From Stramonita haemastoma (taxonomy: Eukaryota; Mollusca; Gastropoda; Neogastropoda; Muricidae), in the NCBI GenBank assembly GCA_030674155.1, contig CM060327.1, positions 19,207,855 through 19,271,854 of the forward strand: a stretch of DNA of 64,000 nucleotides. Direction: 5' to 3'. Below the pieces are notes generated by a model, which was not told the DNA's origin, made no database searches, and worked only from the letters and a program-made list of their open reading frames with translations. Positions within the stretch are counted from its first letter, which is position 1; every line of letters begins with the position of its first letter. Both the position numbers and the translations under genes were made by a program. This document shows, one piece after another, positions 11,110-22,490 of this stretch.

Positions 11110-12300
11110 GTTATAGGATGATGATATTCAGTGTATGTTCTTAAGTTAGAGAGAGGGGTGGAATGGTGATGTAGGGGAACATTATTCTTATATCATAAGG
11201 ATAGTAAACAATAGCAAAATTGATAATGATGAGGATTATGATTAAGAAGATGATGATACTAATAACAATGATACTAAGAATAGGAATAGCAATATCAAGG
11301 TAAATTATAATATTAATAACGTCTTTATATTGCCCAATCAATACTTTGATGATCTGGGCTCAAAGAACACCAAATGTCCGTTCACAAATCTCAAGCAAAT
11401 TTATACAGAAACAGTTCAGAGAGGTTGATAGGTTGAAATTTCAGCTTTATATGAACATGACGATCGGACAGAGTAAGAACAACTACAACATCAACGGGAA
11501 CTTGATAACAAAATATATGTGGCCAAAAATGTTAAAATATTTTGGGGGAAACACGGAACAGATGACGAGAAGGAAGATAGATTTGAGGGAGAGAAGAGAT
11601 ATAAAATGGCCAAGAGTCACCAAAAATTCTATGTGCTAAGGCTGGAATTTTTCTCGAGATGCGATTGACAGCCATGGAGATAAACCAAAAGTAGGGTGAC
11701 ATGATATCCCTTTGATTTCCTAAAAAAGCAAGCAGGTAGCATTGTTCTGAATCAATTATGAAAACAAAAACAACTAAAAAACAGACCATGAAAGAGTCAA
11801 CAACAGCAGTCAAGGCGATTTGATCGATCTATTAGGGATGTGGCCGGCTAGATGACAACTTTCATAGTGAGAAAGGTGCAGAATGCTGCAGTTTTCTTCA
11901 GTTTATGGTTGGCAGATTGACAGATTTGACTGATGTGGTCATCAGTTTGTATCAGTTAAAAGACCAAGACTGCACCTTGAAGTTTGAAAAGGAATGCTAG
12001 CCCATCTCTCTATGAAAACTGTGTGAGAATGAAGAGCATCGACTTTTGAAGACATGCAGAGTACCTTGGCGAGTTGCTCTAAATCAGCACAGAAGATAAT
12101 TGATAAATGCAAAGCCCATTGCGATGGTCAACCTTCGAGCTCCTTATGTACTATTCTTTTACCAGTTGCAAAAATGTGTATACAAATGCGCATTTGTATA
12201 TGCGTGTAGGGGGGTGGGGTAAGGGGAGTGCTTGGTTGACGGGAGTATTTAGATCTTGAATATGGGAGAGCTTGAGTCTACTTGATTATTACTAAATTAC
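11110..12300. other. No gene seen
   Basis: AT-rich. The open frame at 11346-11639 has no recognisable domain and a composition like the surrounding DNA. Confidence 0.45.
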
Positions 12301-12318
12301 AACAAAAAACAAAAGAAA

Positions 12319-12377
12319 CACACACACAACACAACACAACACAACACAACACAACACAACACAACACAACACAACAC

Positions 12378-12434
<57 letters not shown>
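12319..12434. repeat. (ACAAC)n pentanucleotide then (CA)n
   Basis: ACAAC units to about 12381, then CA to 12434. Confidence 0.97.
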
Positions 12435-12436
<2 letters not shown>

Positions 12437-12713
12437 GACAACAGGTTCGTGATGCAAACATCTGGAGTGTTAAGAAAAAAAGTCGCCTAGCTTTTTTGTA
12501 CAGACCAATTTTAACCTGAAGGAGAAAAAACAAACAAACCAGTCCAAACGAAACCAAACCAAACCAAACTCAACACACCTAAACAATTCCCACCTCACCT
12601 GTGCTCTCAGCCTCCCTAATGCTTCCCCCCTTCTCCATCAGACCTACCGTTCTTCCTCACCTGCTTCCCCACCTCCACCCCACCACCACTTCTGCATACA
12701 CACAGAACATATA

Positions 12714-12714
12714 G

Positions 12715-12794
<80 letters not shown>

Positions 12795-12821
12795 GCATGC
12801 ACATGTTTGCGCCCAAGCTTT

Positions 12822-12905
<84 letters not shown>

Positions 12906-12906
12906 G
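12714..12906. repeat. (CA)n and (GA)n microsatellites
   Basis: CA at 12715-12792 and GA at 12823-12905, separated by about 30 unique bases. Confidence 0.97.
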
Positions 12907-12987
12907 AAGGGCATCCCCCACTACAGTTATACGGGTACAATATCCGCTGAACTGCCTGCTCTTTAACTGCTTGCAGCACTTAAAACC

Positions 12988-13001
12988 GTTGTCATGGCAA
13001 C
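12988..13001. promoter_or_regulatory. X-box-like palindrome
   Basis: GTTGTCATGGCAAC is one base from the perfect RFX-type palindrome GTTGCCATGGCAAC. No gene start is evident nearby, so function is unproven. Confidence 0.2.
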
Positions 13002-13035
13002 CCTGATTCGTCAGAAATGGCAGCAGGAAATGTAG

Positions 13036-13680
13036 TGACTTTGGTCATTTAAAGTTGTTCGGTTTTGCAAGGACTTTAGTCCGGTAGAGTTCTGAGTAGA
13101 ACAATGAGTTTGGTTCGGCAAAGTTGTTTTTGAGAGCAGAATAGCGACTTTGCTTCTGTAAAGTTGTGCAATCTGTAACAAAGGTTTAAAGTCTGTACGA
13201 TTTTTTTCAGTGTAAAACTATGAATTTGGTTCTGTGAAAAATGTTCAATTTTATATATAATAATAAAAATAATGGCATTGATTCAGTAAATTTGTTCAAC
13301 ATACAACAAAGATTTTGGTTCTGTAAAAGTTGTTTTGTGTACAACAGTGACTTTGGTTCTGAAAAGTTGTTGAGTGTACGACGATGATTTTGGTTCTGTA
13401 AAATTAAGTGTACAACGATGATTTTGGTTCTGTAAAATTGAGTGTACAACGGTGATTTTGGTTCTGTAAAACTGTTCAGTGTACCAAAATGAGTTTGGCT
13501 CTGTCAAGTTATTAAGTGTATTACAATGTTATCGGCTCTGTTTAGTTGTTCAGTGTGCAACACTGACTTTGGCTCTGTAAAGTTATTAAGCGTACAACGG
13601 TGATTTCGGCTCTGTACAATTGTTCAGTGTACAACCATGACTTTCGTTCTGTAAGGTTGTTTAGTGTACAATGGGGACCG
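13036..13680 (+). repeat. ~37-bp minisatellite array, forward arm
   Basis: The unit is approximately GTTCTGTAAAGTTGTTCAGT followed by GTACAACGATGACTTTG. About 17 diverged units are present. Each holds a small dyad (GTTGT...ACAAC). The same repeat appears reverse-complemented at 13905-14850. Confidence 0.85.
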
Positions 13681-13839
13681 TATCATACAACAAAGATAGC
13701 TTTGATTCCATAGCTACAGCGTTATGGATATTCATATAATACGTGAACTTCACTGTGAAGATGATGGTCTTTGTTGTGCAAAGAGCAACATCAAAAAGTT
13801 AGATTGCGTAGGAAATAACTTTGAATGACCCCGATTTTT

Positions 13840-13843
<4 letters not shown>

Positions 13844-13880
<37 letters not shown>
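13844..13880. repeat. Poly(T) tract between the inverted arrays
   Basis: A near-pure T run that sits close to the axis of the inverted arrays. Confidence 0.9.
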
Positions 13881-13886
<6 letters not shown>

Positions 13887-13904
13887 ATTACCATAGAAGA
13901 AACA

Positions 13905-14850
13905 GAAAAGTTTCAAGTTATCATTAAAGTCATTATTGCACACAGAACAACCTTATGACACCAGATTCATTATTGTGAACAACTTTTTACAACCAAAATC
14001 ACGGTTGTAAACAGAAACTCTTTTTGAAACTTATGCCTTTGTTTTATATTGAATAACTATATAACCAGAGTCACTATTCTGAATGACTTCTATAAAGTTC
14101 TTTTCAGAACCAAAATCACTGTGGTAACCAACATTACAGAAGCAAAGTCACTGTGGTCTGTTGAACAACCATACACAATTAATGCCAAAGAGCGAAAGTC
14201 GTCCTTGTACACAACCAAATTCATTAGTGCACACTCAATGCCTTTTCGCAGCCAAAGTTAAAGAAAAACTCTACAGAATCTAAGTCAAATTACTTCATAG
14301 AGCCAAAGTAATTTTTAGCAATTTTTTGGAACTGAAGTTGTTAATTTTTAACAACACCACAGAATCGAAGTTGATGGACAAATTTATTAACAATCGAACA
14401 ACTTCATACAGCCATATCCAGTGCTATACAAAGCAGTTGTAAAAATCCAAAGTCATATTTGTACACAGAAGAATTTAAAAAACCCAAAGTCATTGTTGTA
14501 CAAAGGACAACTTTACGAACTTAAGACTTTTTTTTGGTAAAACAACTTTGCAGCCAAAGTCATTGTCTTACACTAAACATTATGGAACTTTGTTGTAAAC
14601 AATAAAAGAAATCAAAGTCATTGCTGTAAACTGGACAACTTTACATAGTCAAAGTTCGTTGTATAAACTGAACAACTTTACACAGCCAAAGTCCTTGTTG
14701 TACACTGAACAACCCAAGTCTTCGTTGTAAACAGTTAAAAAAAAATCAAAACCATTGTTGTTAACGAAGCAACTTTTCATCCCGCAAAAGTCATTGCTAT
14801 ACATTCATTGTACACTGAACAACATTACAGAAGTTAAAGTCAAATGTCTG
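13905..14850 (-). repeat. ~37-bp minisatellite array, inverted arm
   Basis: Plus-strand text such as ACAACTTTACACAGCCAAAG and GTCCTTGTTGTACACTGAAC is the reverse complement of the 13036-13680 unit. About 25 diverged units. Confidence 0.85.
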
Positions 14851-14994
14851 TCTTACTCTTTCCTCTATGTTCTGACTCGGTCGTCAGGTTTATAACTCAC
14901 TGATTGTCTGTTTCTTTGTATACCTCCAGTCTGTCTCTCTGTCTCCCTGTCTCTGTACTGTCTCTCTCTCCCTCTGTCTTTGTCCCCTCTCTCA

Positions 14995-15172
14995 CGCAGA
15001 ACATCATACGCACACGTTAAAACCCGTTCCGCTTTTCGAAAGAGTAGGCTACTGTGTGCCGGTGGGAACGGATGACAAAATTTACCAAAACTGCATACAG
15101 GCGGGACTGGATGTAAAAAGCACATGAGCGCATTATTCTATTTTCTCGAAATAAAAGAAGAAAATAAAAAAT
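14995..15172 (+). mobile_element. SINE family B, 3' part
   Basis: Reads GCAGAACATCATACGCACAC, CCGTTCCGCTTTTCGAAAGA, CCGGTGGGAACGGATGACAA, GGACTGGATGTAAAAAGCAC. It is followed at once by (TC)n. Confidence 0.85.
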
Positions 15173-15176
15173 CAAT

Positions 15177-15177
<1 letters not shown>

Positions 15178-15264
<87 letters not shown>

Positions 15265-15300
15265 GTGCGCGCGCGCGCGTGTGTGTATCTGTGTATCTCT
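15178..15300. repeat. (TC)n with GC/GT end, at a SINE tail
   Basis: TC to about 15260, then alternating GC and GT. Confidence 0.97.
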
Positions 15301-15305
15301 GTGTG

Positions 15306-15424
15306 TGCTGCGCACACGTTAAAACACATACACATTGGTGTTGTGTTTAGACATCATCCCTAAAGTTGGAATGTGGCGAAAACGGTTACATGCGCAAAAA
15401 TCTCATCATTGCTGAACTTCGGGA
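15306..15424 (+). mobile_element. SINE family B, alternative tail
   Basis: Reads GTGTTGTGTTTAGACATCAT, CGGAATG-like TGGAATGTGGCG, CGCAAAAATCTCATCATTG. This second type of 3' end also occurs at 19245, 24230, 26797, 46660 and 59043. Confidence 0.7.
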
Positions 15425-15429
15425 CCCCC

Positions 15430-16390
15430 CCCCCCCCCCTCTCCAACCTTTCCAACATAAACAACAACAAAAAGAAGAAAAGCAAACCCTAACAAAAAAA
15501 AACCCGAACAAGTGTGCACATGTATCATCAGAATGGGAGAATCCTTTTTGACAGCAATGAGTACACAAACTGTGTCTGTGTACGTAGTCATGTTTAGTGC
15601 ACGACCCTTGCTCAGTAGCTTATGTCTTATGCCACCCAGCCTGAATCCTATTCTTCTCGTTTTCACCACCTCCTTTTACACTTTCCACTTTCCTAACGCG
15701 ATGATACACACCGATGAAGTTAGAGATTATTATGTGTTCTATAACCATACATACAGTCAGTCATTCATTCGCATCTTTCAAGATCTACCTAAAGATTTTT
15801 GTTTTGTTTTTTTAACCTTTGTTTTTCTCCCTTCGTTCCCCCTCCTCCCTCCCCCCACCCCCCAGCTCTCATTGTTTTGATGTACATTTTTATAATGTTC
15901 TAACTGATTGATACGTTTATTTTGTCGATGACTATTCATAACGGAAATATACTCTTTTACGAACAGTGGATACTGTTGTTGTTGTTGTTGTTCTTGTTGT
16001 TGCATTGTTTGCATTTTTAAAAATGCATAATATGTACGTTTGCACATTGGTTATATGCGTATTAGCACCTAATACCTCGTTTTTGTAGTTTCCTTTGGAA
16101 GACTTGCATTTCTTAAATGATGTAGCAGATAAAGGAGGGGGTTTATTTTTGATTAATAATTATTTATTAATTCCTCAATGACACCGCCTTAAGAAACTGA
16201 AAACCGTGAGGACGCAGAAAAGTCTGTAAACGTTCAGGTAAGAAGTGTATCCACCTTATGGGCGTATATTCAACTCTTCTGAAGTTGGGTAGGGTGTTAC
16301 GTCAGCCGCAAACATCCCCCTCTTTTATGTTCGTATACATACACTTTCTCCTTGCACTGAAAATGTTTACCTTATGAACTCTATAATTTT
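15430..16390. other. No gene seen
   Basis: Contains a poly(C) run near 15425-15440 and a (TTG)n run near 15973. No supported coding region. Confidence 0.45.
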
Positions 16391-16397
16391 GTTGCAG

Positions 16398-16497
16398 CGA
16401 TGGCCAGCTACTTCCTTGGGCAATGGAAGATGTGGGAATAGCAGGTGACATCACACCTGACTGGACTTCTGGAGAATTGAAAATACGTCCTCCCCAC
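16398..16497 (+). CDS. Candidate 100-bp exon, product not recognised
   Basis: A pyrimidine-rich TTTTGTTGCAG acceptor ends at 16397 and a GTGAGTGTG donor starts at 16498. The 100 bp between them are open in one frame only (one base plus 33 codons), reading DGQLLPWAMEDVGIAGD, then ITPDWTSGELKIRPPH. The segment is clearly richer in GC than its AT-rich flanks. I do not recognise the peptide. A 33-codon open frame is expected fairly often by chance, so the support is mainly the two good splice sites and the composition. It is on the opposite strand to the CELF exon, so it would belong to a nested gene or a transposon-derived exon. Confidence 0.25.
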
Positions 16498-16849
16498 GTG
16501 AGTGTGCTTCTGTGATACGTGTGTTGTGTCGTTAAGTGGTTGTTGTCGTGAAGTGGACAGACTCAGAGGAGATAAGAGGTTCTGTCCCCGGTCTGGAAAC
16601 TTCCTGTGGATTGTCGCACACTGTGTGTTCGAAAATTGAGTACTCGTTTTGTGTTCGCAGTCTGGAAATAGGTTTTATTTATTTGATATCTTTTTATTGC
16701 CGTTATTTTTGGGTCTTGTTTTCATGTGTGTTGATATAAAGCGATGTACTATGCAGTTCGTGCATTTGAACGTCTTATTCTAGTTACCACAAAGATGTCC
16801 AGCTTATAGACACCACAGATGTGCATCTGTATGTGTTTTTTTTGGTTGG

Positions 16850-17729
16850 ATTTGGCGGATTCACTGTGATCCTCGTACTCATTCTTTGCTTCTTCCTTCC
16901 TTTCTGATTTCTCTATCTACTTTTTGGGGTTGAGAAAAAAAAGAAAGAGAAAGTGTCTTTTTATTGCATCAATTAGTGTAAGGATAGCATATGAACAATT
17001 ATGCCTCCATTTTTGGCATATGTAGAATAACTGTGACTGTCCTACACATTCTTAGCTTCTCGCTTCCTTGTCGAAGTTTTTTGGTTTTTTAACTCTCTAA
17101 TCTATATTTTTGTGTTGAAAAAGGGTAAAAATATCTTTTTCGATGGCTCCCAAGAGACATGCATATTTACGTTTTTATGTTTGTATTTTCTAATATTTTC
17201 GTTTTATTATCATTTCTACCATTTTCGGGTACACATAAGTTACTGTGACCGTCATATGCATTCTTCGCAACTCGTTTTTTCTACTAAATTTGGTGCGTTA
17301 AAAAAAAAGAAAGAAAAAAAGACACGCATTATCTTTGCAATGGCGCCCATGAGCGTGTATGTTTTGTGGTTTGTTTTGTTTGTTGTTGTTTTTGATAATT
17401 TTTTTACTATCGAATTTCTGTTTCATCATATACAGTCTTTGCTTCTCACTTCTCTAGTGTTGTCTGCACACAGTTTGTAGGGTGCAAAAAAGGAAAAACA
17501 ACTTCTTACCGAAGTCTTAAACGAGGCGTGTATGTTTACGTTTTCTCTGTTTGTTTAGGGTTTTGTTTTTGCACGTGTGGAATAACTGGGACCTTCGTAA
17601 CGTTCTTTGTTGCTTACTTCTCTGCGTTGTTTTTTTTCTCCACTAGACTCTACTTGTGTCGAAAAAAAAACTTTTCTTTTGGCGATGGCTGCCATGATGA
17701 GTGCATAGTTTTCGTGTACACACACGTGT

Positions 17730-17789
<60 letters not shown>

Positions 17790-17790
17790 G

Positions 17791-17834
<44 letters not shown>

Positions 17835-18150
17835 TGGTTCGTGCGTGGTGTGGTGTGTGCGTGAGTTTGTTTTTGTTTTTTGTACATGTGGGATTACTGT
17901 CAACTTTGTAAATTTCTTCGCCACTCATTTTCTCCCTGCTTTTTTCCAACAACATTTATATGTTGAAAAAAAGGGGCGAAGGGGAATCTGTCTTTTTTTC
18001 TATGGCCCTCTCACGAGGCGTGCATGTTTACACTTTTCTTTCGTTGTTGTAATTTTTTTTTTATATATGTAGAATTACATTGACCCTCGCACATATTCTT
18101 CGCTACTGCTTGCTCTCTGGGTTTTGGTTTTTTTCCCCCGACAAAAATTT
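16850..18150 (+). repeat. Tandem ~190-bp satellite-like units
   Basis: A repeating text of the type ACTGTGACC-TC--ACATTCTTCGCTTCTC recurs near 16863, 17030, 17238, 17429, 17585, 17895 and 18077. Between occurrences come a GTTGAAAAAA-AGG run, TCTTTTTC, ATGGC-CCCATGAG and TGTTTACG-TTTTC. Spacing is about 150-210 bp, except one unit enlarged by a microsatellite. Seven diverged units. Confidence 0.75.
17728..17866. repeat. (GT)n then (GTGC)n inside a satellite unit
   Basis: GT at 17730-17786, GTGC at 17789-17836, then GT-rich text. Confidence 0.97.
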
Positions 18151-19240
18151 TCAAGCTAAAAACCAACAATAACATCAACAATAATGAAAGAAAACATATT
18201 ATCCCGACAAAAAAAAGTATTGTAAGAGTACTACTGGCCGTTTTCCTGGTAACTATGCTGGAAGCAGGACTGTACCTCACCCCTACTGTGCAGTGGCTTT
18301 ACCGTCTGTGGGCCTCTGGCCAATTATCTCATCGGCATTCTTCTTTAGCGCACGCGCGCCCTTGGAGTTTGAGGAGGTATTTATACACAGGTTGTCTGCT
18401 TCATTTACATAGACGAGGGTTTGAAATGTTCCACGTGCTTGCCTGCTTGATTGCTCTCTCTTGCCTCTACCCTCTCCAGTCTCTGGTAGTCTGCTCTCCA
18501 GCTGCTTTGTCTGTTCTTTCCTGGAGTCTGGCCGTCTCTGTGTGTGTCTATCCTTTGAACTTTTGTGTTGTGCTCATCTCTTTTTTCTTCTTCTTTTTTT
18601 CACTTCTTCATTTGTGCTCTGTCTGTCTATCTATATTTTACTCTTTTTTTTTTTCCTTCTTTTTGTTGTTTTTTGGCTTCTAAGAAGGACTATTCAGTGC
18701 ACACAGAGAGGTACACACACACAGAGACACACACACGCGCGCGAGCGCGCGCGCACAGAAGTTATATTCTTTCGTGAATCAACTAGTAGCCTACATCAAA
18801 ATCACTACAAAATGGTCATTCAGATTGTAGCATGTAGTTTATTGAAGTACCCCGTGGTTATACCTAGGGTCTGTCAGTATAATGGCATCCCCACAATCTG
18901 GAAATTATGTGCCAGGAATTCCCTCTTGTCTATCCATCTCTTTGTTTCTGCCTTGTTCCTTTTCTTCCTGTCACCTCCGTCTTGTCTATTTTCTGGCTTC
19001 TTGGTCCATTTTCCTCTCCCCCCCCCCAAAAAAAAGTCTTAAAAGATATCAATGTTTTTCGGATGAGCTGGGTCTGACTTGCCAGGCGCTTAACCAACGG
19101 CAGCGCAACGCATTTTTTCTCATATGACAGACAACAGCAGTTGGTGTCTGAATGTTCGAAGAAGAAGTTTATCGATATGAGGAGCTTTAGTACAGATGCT
19201 TCAGTACCAAATGATGGACATAGACAGTTCTGCTCCTTTG
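18150..19240. other. No gene seen; T-rich stretch
   Basis: Includes a 142-codon open frame from 18255 with T-rich, hydrophobic composition and no recognisable domain. CCAAT at 18319 and TATTTATACA at 18377 are promoter-like words, but no transcript evidence exists in the sequence. Confidence 0.4.
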
Positions 19241-19244
19241 TTTT

Positions 19245-19357
19245 TCCTAATCTTTTGTTTTGTTTTCGTTCCATGGCTAGCGCTTCGAGGTTCACCATGG
19301 TGTGATTCTTACGTATGCAACCGTTTTGGCCCACCATTAAGGAAGCCTCATTCCAAC
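19245..19357 (-). mobile_element. SINE family B, alternative tail
   Basis: The reverse complement reads GAGGCTTCCTTAATGGTGGG, CAAAACGGTTGCATACG, ATCACACCATGGTGAACC, GCGCTAGCCATGGAACG. Confidence 0.7.
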
Positions 19358-19424
19358 TTCCAGGAGTTTGTGCACGCGAGAAGTAGTTGCAGAGGAACCA
19401 GCATCACAGCAGTAGGTATATAGC

Positions 19425-20215
19425 ATATACATACAGCAGACTTAGCAGTATAGGCAACAGCAGTGAAAAACCAGTATAAACAGATGTACAGATACAGCAG
19501 TTTACACAGCAGTGCAGATGCAAATATATGCATAACAATATACACAGCACAGGTAAACCACAGCAACCTGAAACTGCATAACAAATAACCTTTCACTAAG
19601 TTTGGTAAGTAGTATAGACAGAATAGTTAAGACATTTTATACAATGGTTTATCGACATTACAGACACAGCAGTAAATATACGGCAGTAAGGAAACCCCTC
19701 CCCTCCCCAGGATTATAGACATATAGATTACAAATAGGAGTGAAGAAGATTATACATAATCATATAACATTACATCAGAAACAATATAAACACAGTAGAA
19801 TAGATACAACCGTATAAACGCCAGTAGATGCTCATTGGTATAGAATATTTAGAACAATAATTATAGACATAACCAATGTGAACAATAAACAACATTACAG
19901 ATATAGCAATATACAGAACAGTTACAGCAACATATCCATAATCTAAATTACAGTCGAATGGATATAAAAAAATAGACATCAGTAGAGAAAGAGTAGTATA
20001 AGTTTATACTTTTAACAATATAGACAAAATTAACATATAAAATAGTGGAATAACAATAGATACAACTAAAACTTTGGTAGAGATGCAGTAGTCTATAGAA
20101 TTGTGACAACAATAATAAACAGTGAAAATACAGTAGAATAGATACAACAACACAGACATAACACAGACAGTGGTTTGTAGAATAGTTGCAATAACACAGA
20201 CACATTAGAGACCCA
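19425..20215 (+). repeat. Degenerate AC/AT-rich array
   Basis: Recurrent words such as ACAGTAGAATAGATACAAC (about 19791 and 20129), TAGACATA and ACAGCAGTA suggest an old array of short units. The period is irregular. Confidence 0.5.
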
Positions 20216-20219
20216 GTCG

Positions 20220-20531
20220 CACAGACAGACACGGGAGGGGGGGGGGAGAGAGAGGGGGGGGGAGGGAAGGGAGGGAGAGAGAGAGCAGTAGCAGCAGTAG
20301 TAGTAGTAGTAGTAGTGGCAGTACAAACAAGGCAGTATATCGTATAGCGAGTCAGTGCGCTAGAGTTCCCTGGGGAACGGTATTTAGAGAGCGCTTAGGC
20401 CCCCCATCTACATAATGGGCACTGCTGCTTCTTTACCCTTGCTGCACCTTGCCGGGTTATGTATGTATGTATGTATGTATGTATGTATGTTTCTGATGTC
20501 TGTCTGTCTGTTGTCTGTCTGTCTGTCTGTC

Positions 20532-20572
<41 letters not shown>

Positions 20573-20600
20573 TGTATGTATGTATGTATGTATAAATATA
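20220..20600. repeat. G-rich tract, (AGT)n, (TATG)n, (TGTC)n, (GT)n
   Basis: G runs at 20235-20270, AGT at 20286-20316, TATG at 20459-20490, TGTC at 20500-20536, GT to 20570, TATG to 20592. Confidence 0.95.
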
Positions 20601-21600
20601 TTATGTGTGCAAGCATGTGAGATGGTGTGGTACAGACGAATGGACGGGCAGATGGGAGTTATGGTGGCATTTTCATATAGCCAAATATTGCAGGTAAAGT
20701 TACATACAGACCTACCAGTTCCTCAACCCTTCAGGTGTATTTGCCCATGCAGAAAATATACTAACATATTGAACGTTCAACTCGTGTCTTAAACACCCAT
20801 GTCTGGTGGTTTTGGAGGAAAAAAACCCAACGAAAAAGAAACAAAAGACAACAAAAAACCATACCCTACATGCGCCAGCACTGGAGAGAACCAGAGACGA
20901 AGCATCGTTGGTAACAAGATTAAGACAGTATCTTTCTTTGGGTACTGTAAGCCCACCCCAGAACAGCCTCCCTCACAGAAAAGAACAACAAAAGTAATCG
21001 GTTACGGGACTGGGGAATTCCCGGGCAGGTCAGGTAGACAGATTCTCCAGAAGGTTGTACAGTAAAATCATTATCTAACCTGGCAAAACAATATGCATGT
21101 TTATCTGTCAGAGTGACAGGACTCTCCTGTGTGTACATAAACATGCATGCATAAGCCTCCTGTGCTTCCATGGCAAGAAAAGATGTTGTAGCCTGCTCTG
21201 GTGTGGTCTGTACATATGTTTGTGTGTATGTTTGTGATGGATTCACGTCACGTGTGAATGTAATGATGGGTAGATGTTTCTGCAGTTTTCTTTGCATACT
21301 GGATGGGTGGAGAGATGATTAGTTGGATGGAAAGATGTCCAAGGGTAGAAAAAAGTTTATAAAAATAGTTTTGATGGTGACGACATTTTGGCAGGGCTAT
21401 CCCAGCAAAGTACCGAAACTTGCAAACACCCATGATCTGATCGTGGCAGTTACGTGATTGAGTTACCATGAATTTCAACCAGTTACTCAAACAAAATTCA
21501 GCACACAAGTGCACATGCTTCTTTTAAGATGGCAAGCCGGGCATGACGTAGCATGCGCGCAGAGTTACCAACCACTGTCTTTAGGTCAAAATAGAGAAAC
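20600..21600. other. No gene seen
   Basis: An open minus frame across 20920-21297 contains SGESVYLTCPG, which resembles the first Cys strand of an Ig domain. No second Cys region or clean exon borders were found. Confidence 0.4.
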
Positions 21601-21639
21601 TCTGGAACAGAACTTTTGAAGTATCTGTGGGCAAAATGG

Positions 21640-21960
21640 GCTTATCTCCTGAATCCATTCATGTTGAAAAATATGTTGCCAATAAATTCATTAAGGTTGA
21701 AGAAAAACCTTCGAAATTGTACTAAATATTTAAAATTCATTCATGTTGGAAAAGACCTCACCTTCTAAATCTATTCATGTTGGAATTTTAAAAAGTCTTA
21801 ACTTTTAAATTCATTCATTTGGAAAAAAAAATCTTACCTTCTAACTCCATTCACTTTGGAAAAAAATCCATACCTTCAAAATGTATTCATGTTGGTAAAG
21901 ATCTTATCTTCCGAATCCATTCATATTGGAAAAAGTCATCTAAATTCATCGTGTGTTGAA
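21640..21960 (+). repeat. ~34-bp minisatellite, left part
   Basis: The unit is approximately CTTACCTTCTAAATCCATTC followed by ATGTTGGAAAAGAT. About nine diverged units. The array resumes after 22490. Confidence 0.8.
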
Positions 21961-21964
21961 GAAG

Positions 21965-21986
21965 CTTCTCTCTCTCTCCTCTCTCG

Positions 21987-22040
<54 letters not shown>

Positions 22041-22053
22041 GTCTCTCTCTCTG

Positions 22054-22100
<47 letters not shown>
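21965..22100. repeat. (TC)n microsatellite
   Basis: Imperfect TC with interspersed C doublets. Confidence 0.97.
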
Positions 22101-22199
22101 TTTCCTGTTCCTACTGGGTGGGGTGCATAGTGCCTGGTCTTCTCCTGTGCTTGTAATTTTGCAGGCCTGCCTGCTGGCCACAGCCGGCTTTAGAGCAGT

Positions 22200-22490
22200 T
22201 CATTTCATTTTAAGGCTGCATGCTGGCTATGTTTGTGTTTCCGAAAACCCACCGAACCCTGAAATGAATAACAGAATCTTAACGTGCATGTTTGATTTTC
22301 TGTATGTATATACTGGAAGGGAATAAAGGCACTGGCAGGTCTGCTCTTGAAGTTGTCCTAGGACGTTATAAAATCTCCGCCTTTGATCCACCAGACCTTG
22401 CCGCCGAGATTCAAACCCATGACTTCATGAACCCATTGGATTGAAGTTAAACGGTCTTGACCACTCGGATACAATGTCCATCAATGTTCT
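22200..22490 (-). mobile_element. tRNA-derived SINE family C
   Basis: On the minus strand the head reads ATCCGAGTGGTCAAGACCG and has a B box GGTTTGAATCTC, of tRNA-Leu/Ser style. A body follows with GGCGGAGATTTTATAACGTC, GCAGACCTGCCAGTGCC and AACATGCACGTTAAGATTC-like text. A second copy is at 54610-54830. It splits the ~34-bp array. Confidence 0.75.

Larger units (their letters stand above)
8820..11110 (+). repeat. Tandem duplication, copy 2
   Basis: Same order of anchors as copy 1: GGAACACTCCTTCTTTTGATT at 8858, GTCAACAAATTGTACCTC at 9127, the 78-nt core at 9548-9625, CTGCGAAAATCTGGAAG near 9772, GAGATAACAG near 10181, CTTGACTGACTTCTTA near 10368, and AAGCTTGAGGCTGAAAA near 11023. It lacks three of copy 1's SINEs and has its own SINE A tail. 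Confidence 0.75.

Noticed and set aside
13844..13880. Poly(T) as an assembly gap filler
   Set aside because: It is not N and is near the axis of the inverted arrays. It may still be a weak assembly join, so it is noted with that finding instead.
18255..18683. A 142-codon open frame starting with ATG
   Set aside because: T-rich, hydrophobic low-complexity translation, no domain, and no codon signal distinct from surrounding T-rich DNA.
20990..21085. Ig-like text (SGESVYLTCPG) on the minus strand
   Set aside because: Too short; no second conserved Cys/Trp pattern and no convincing exon borders.
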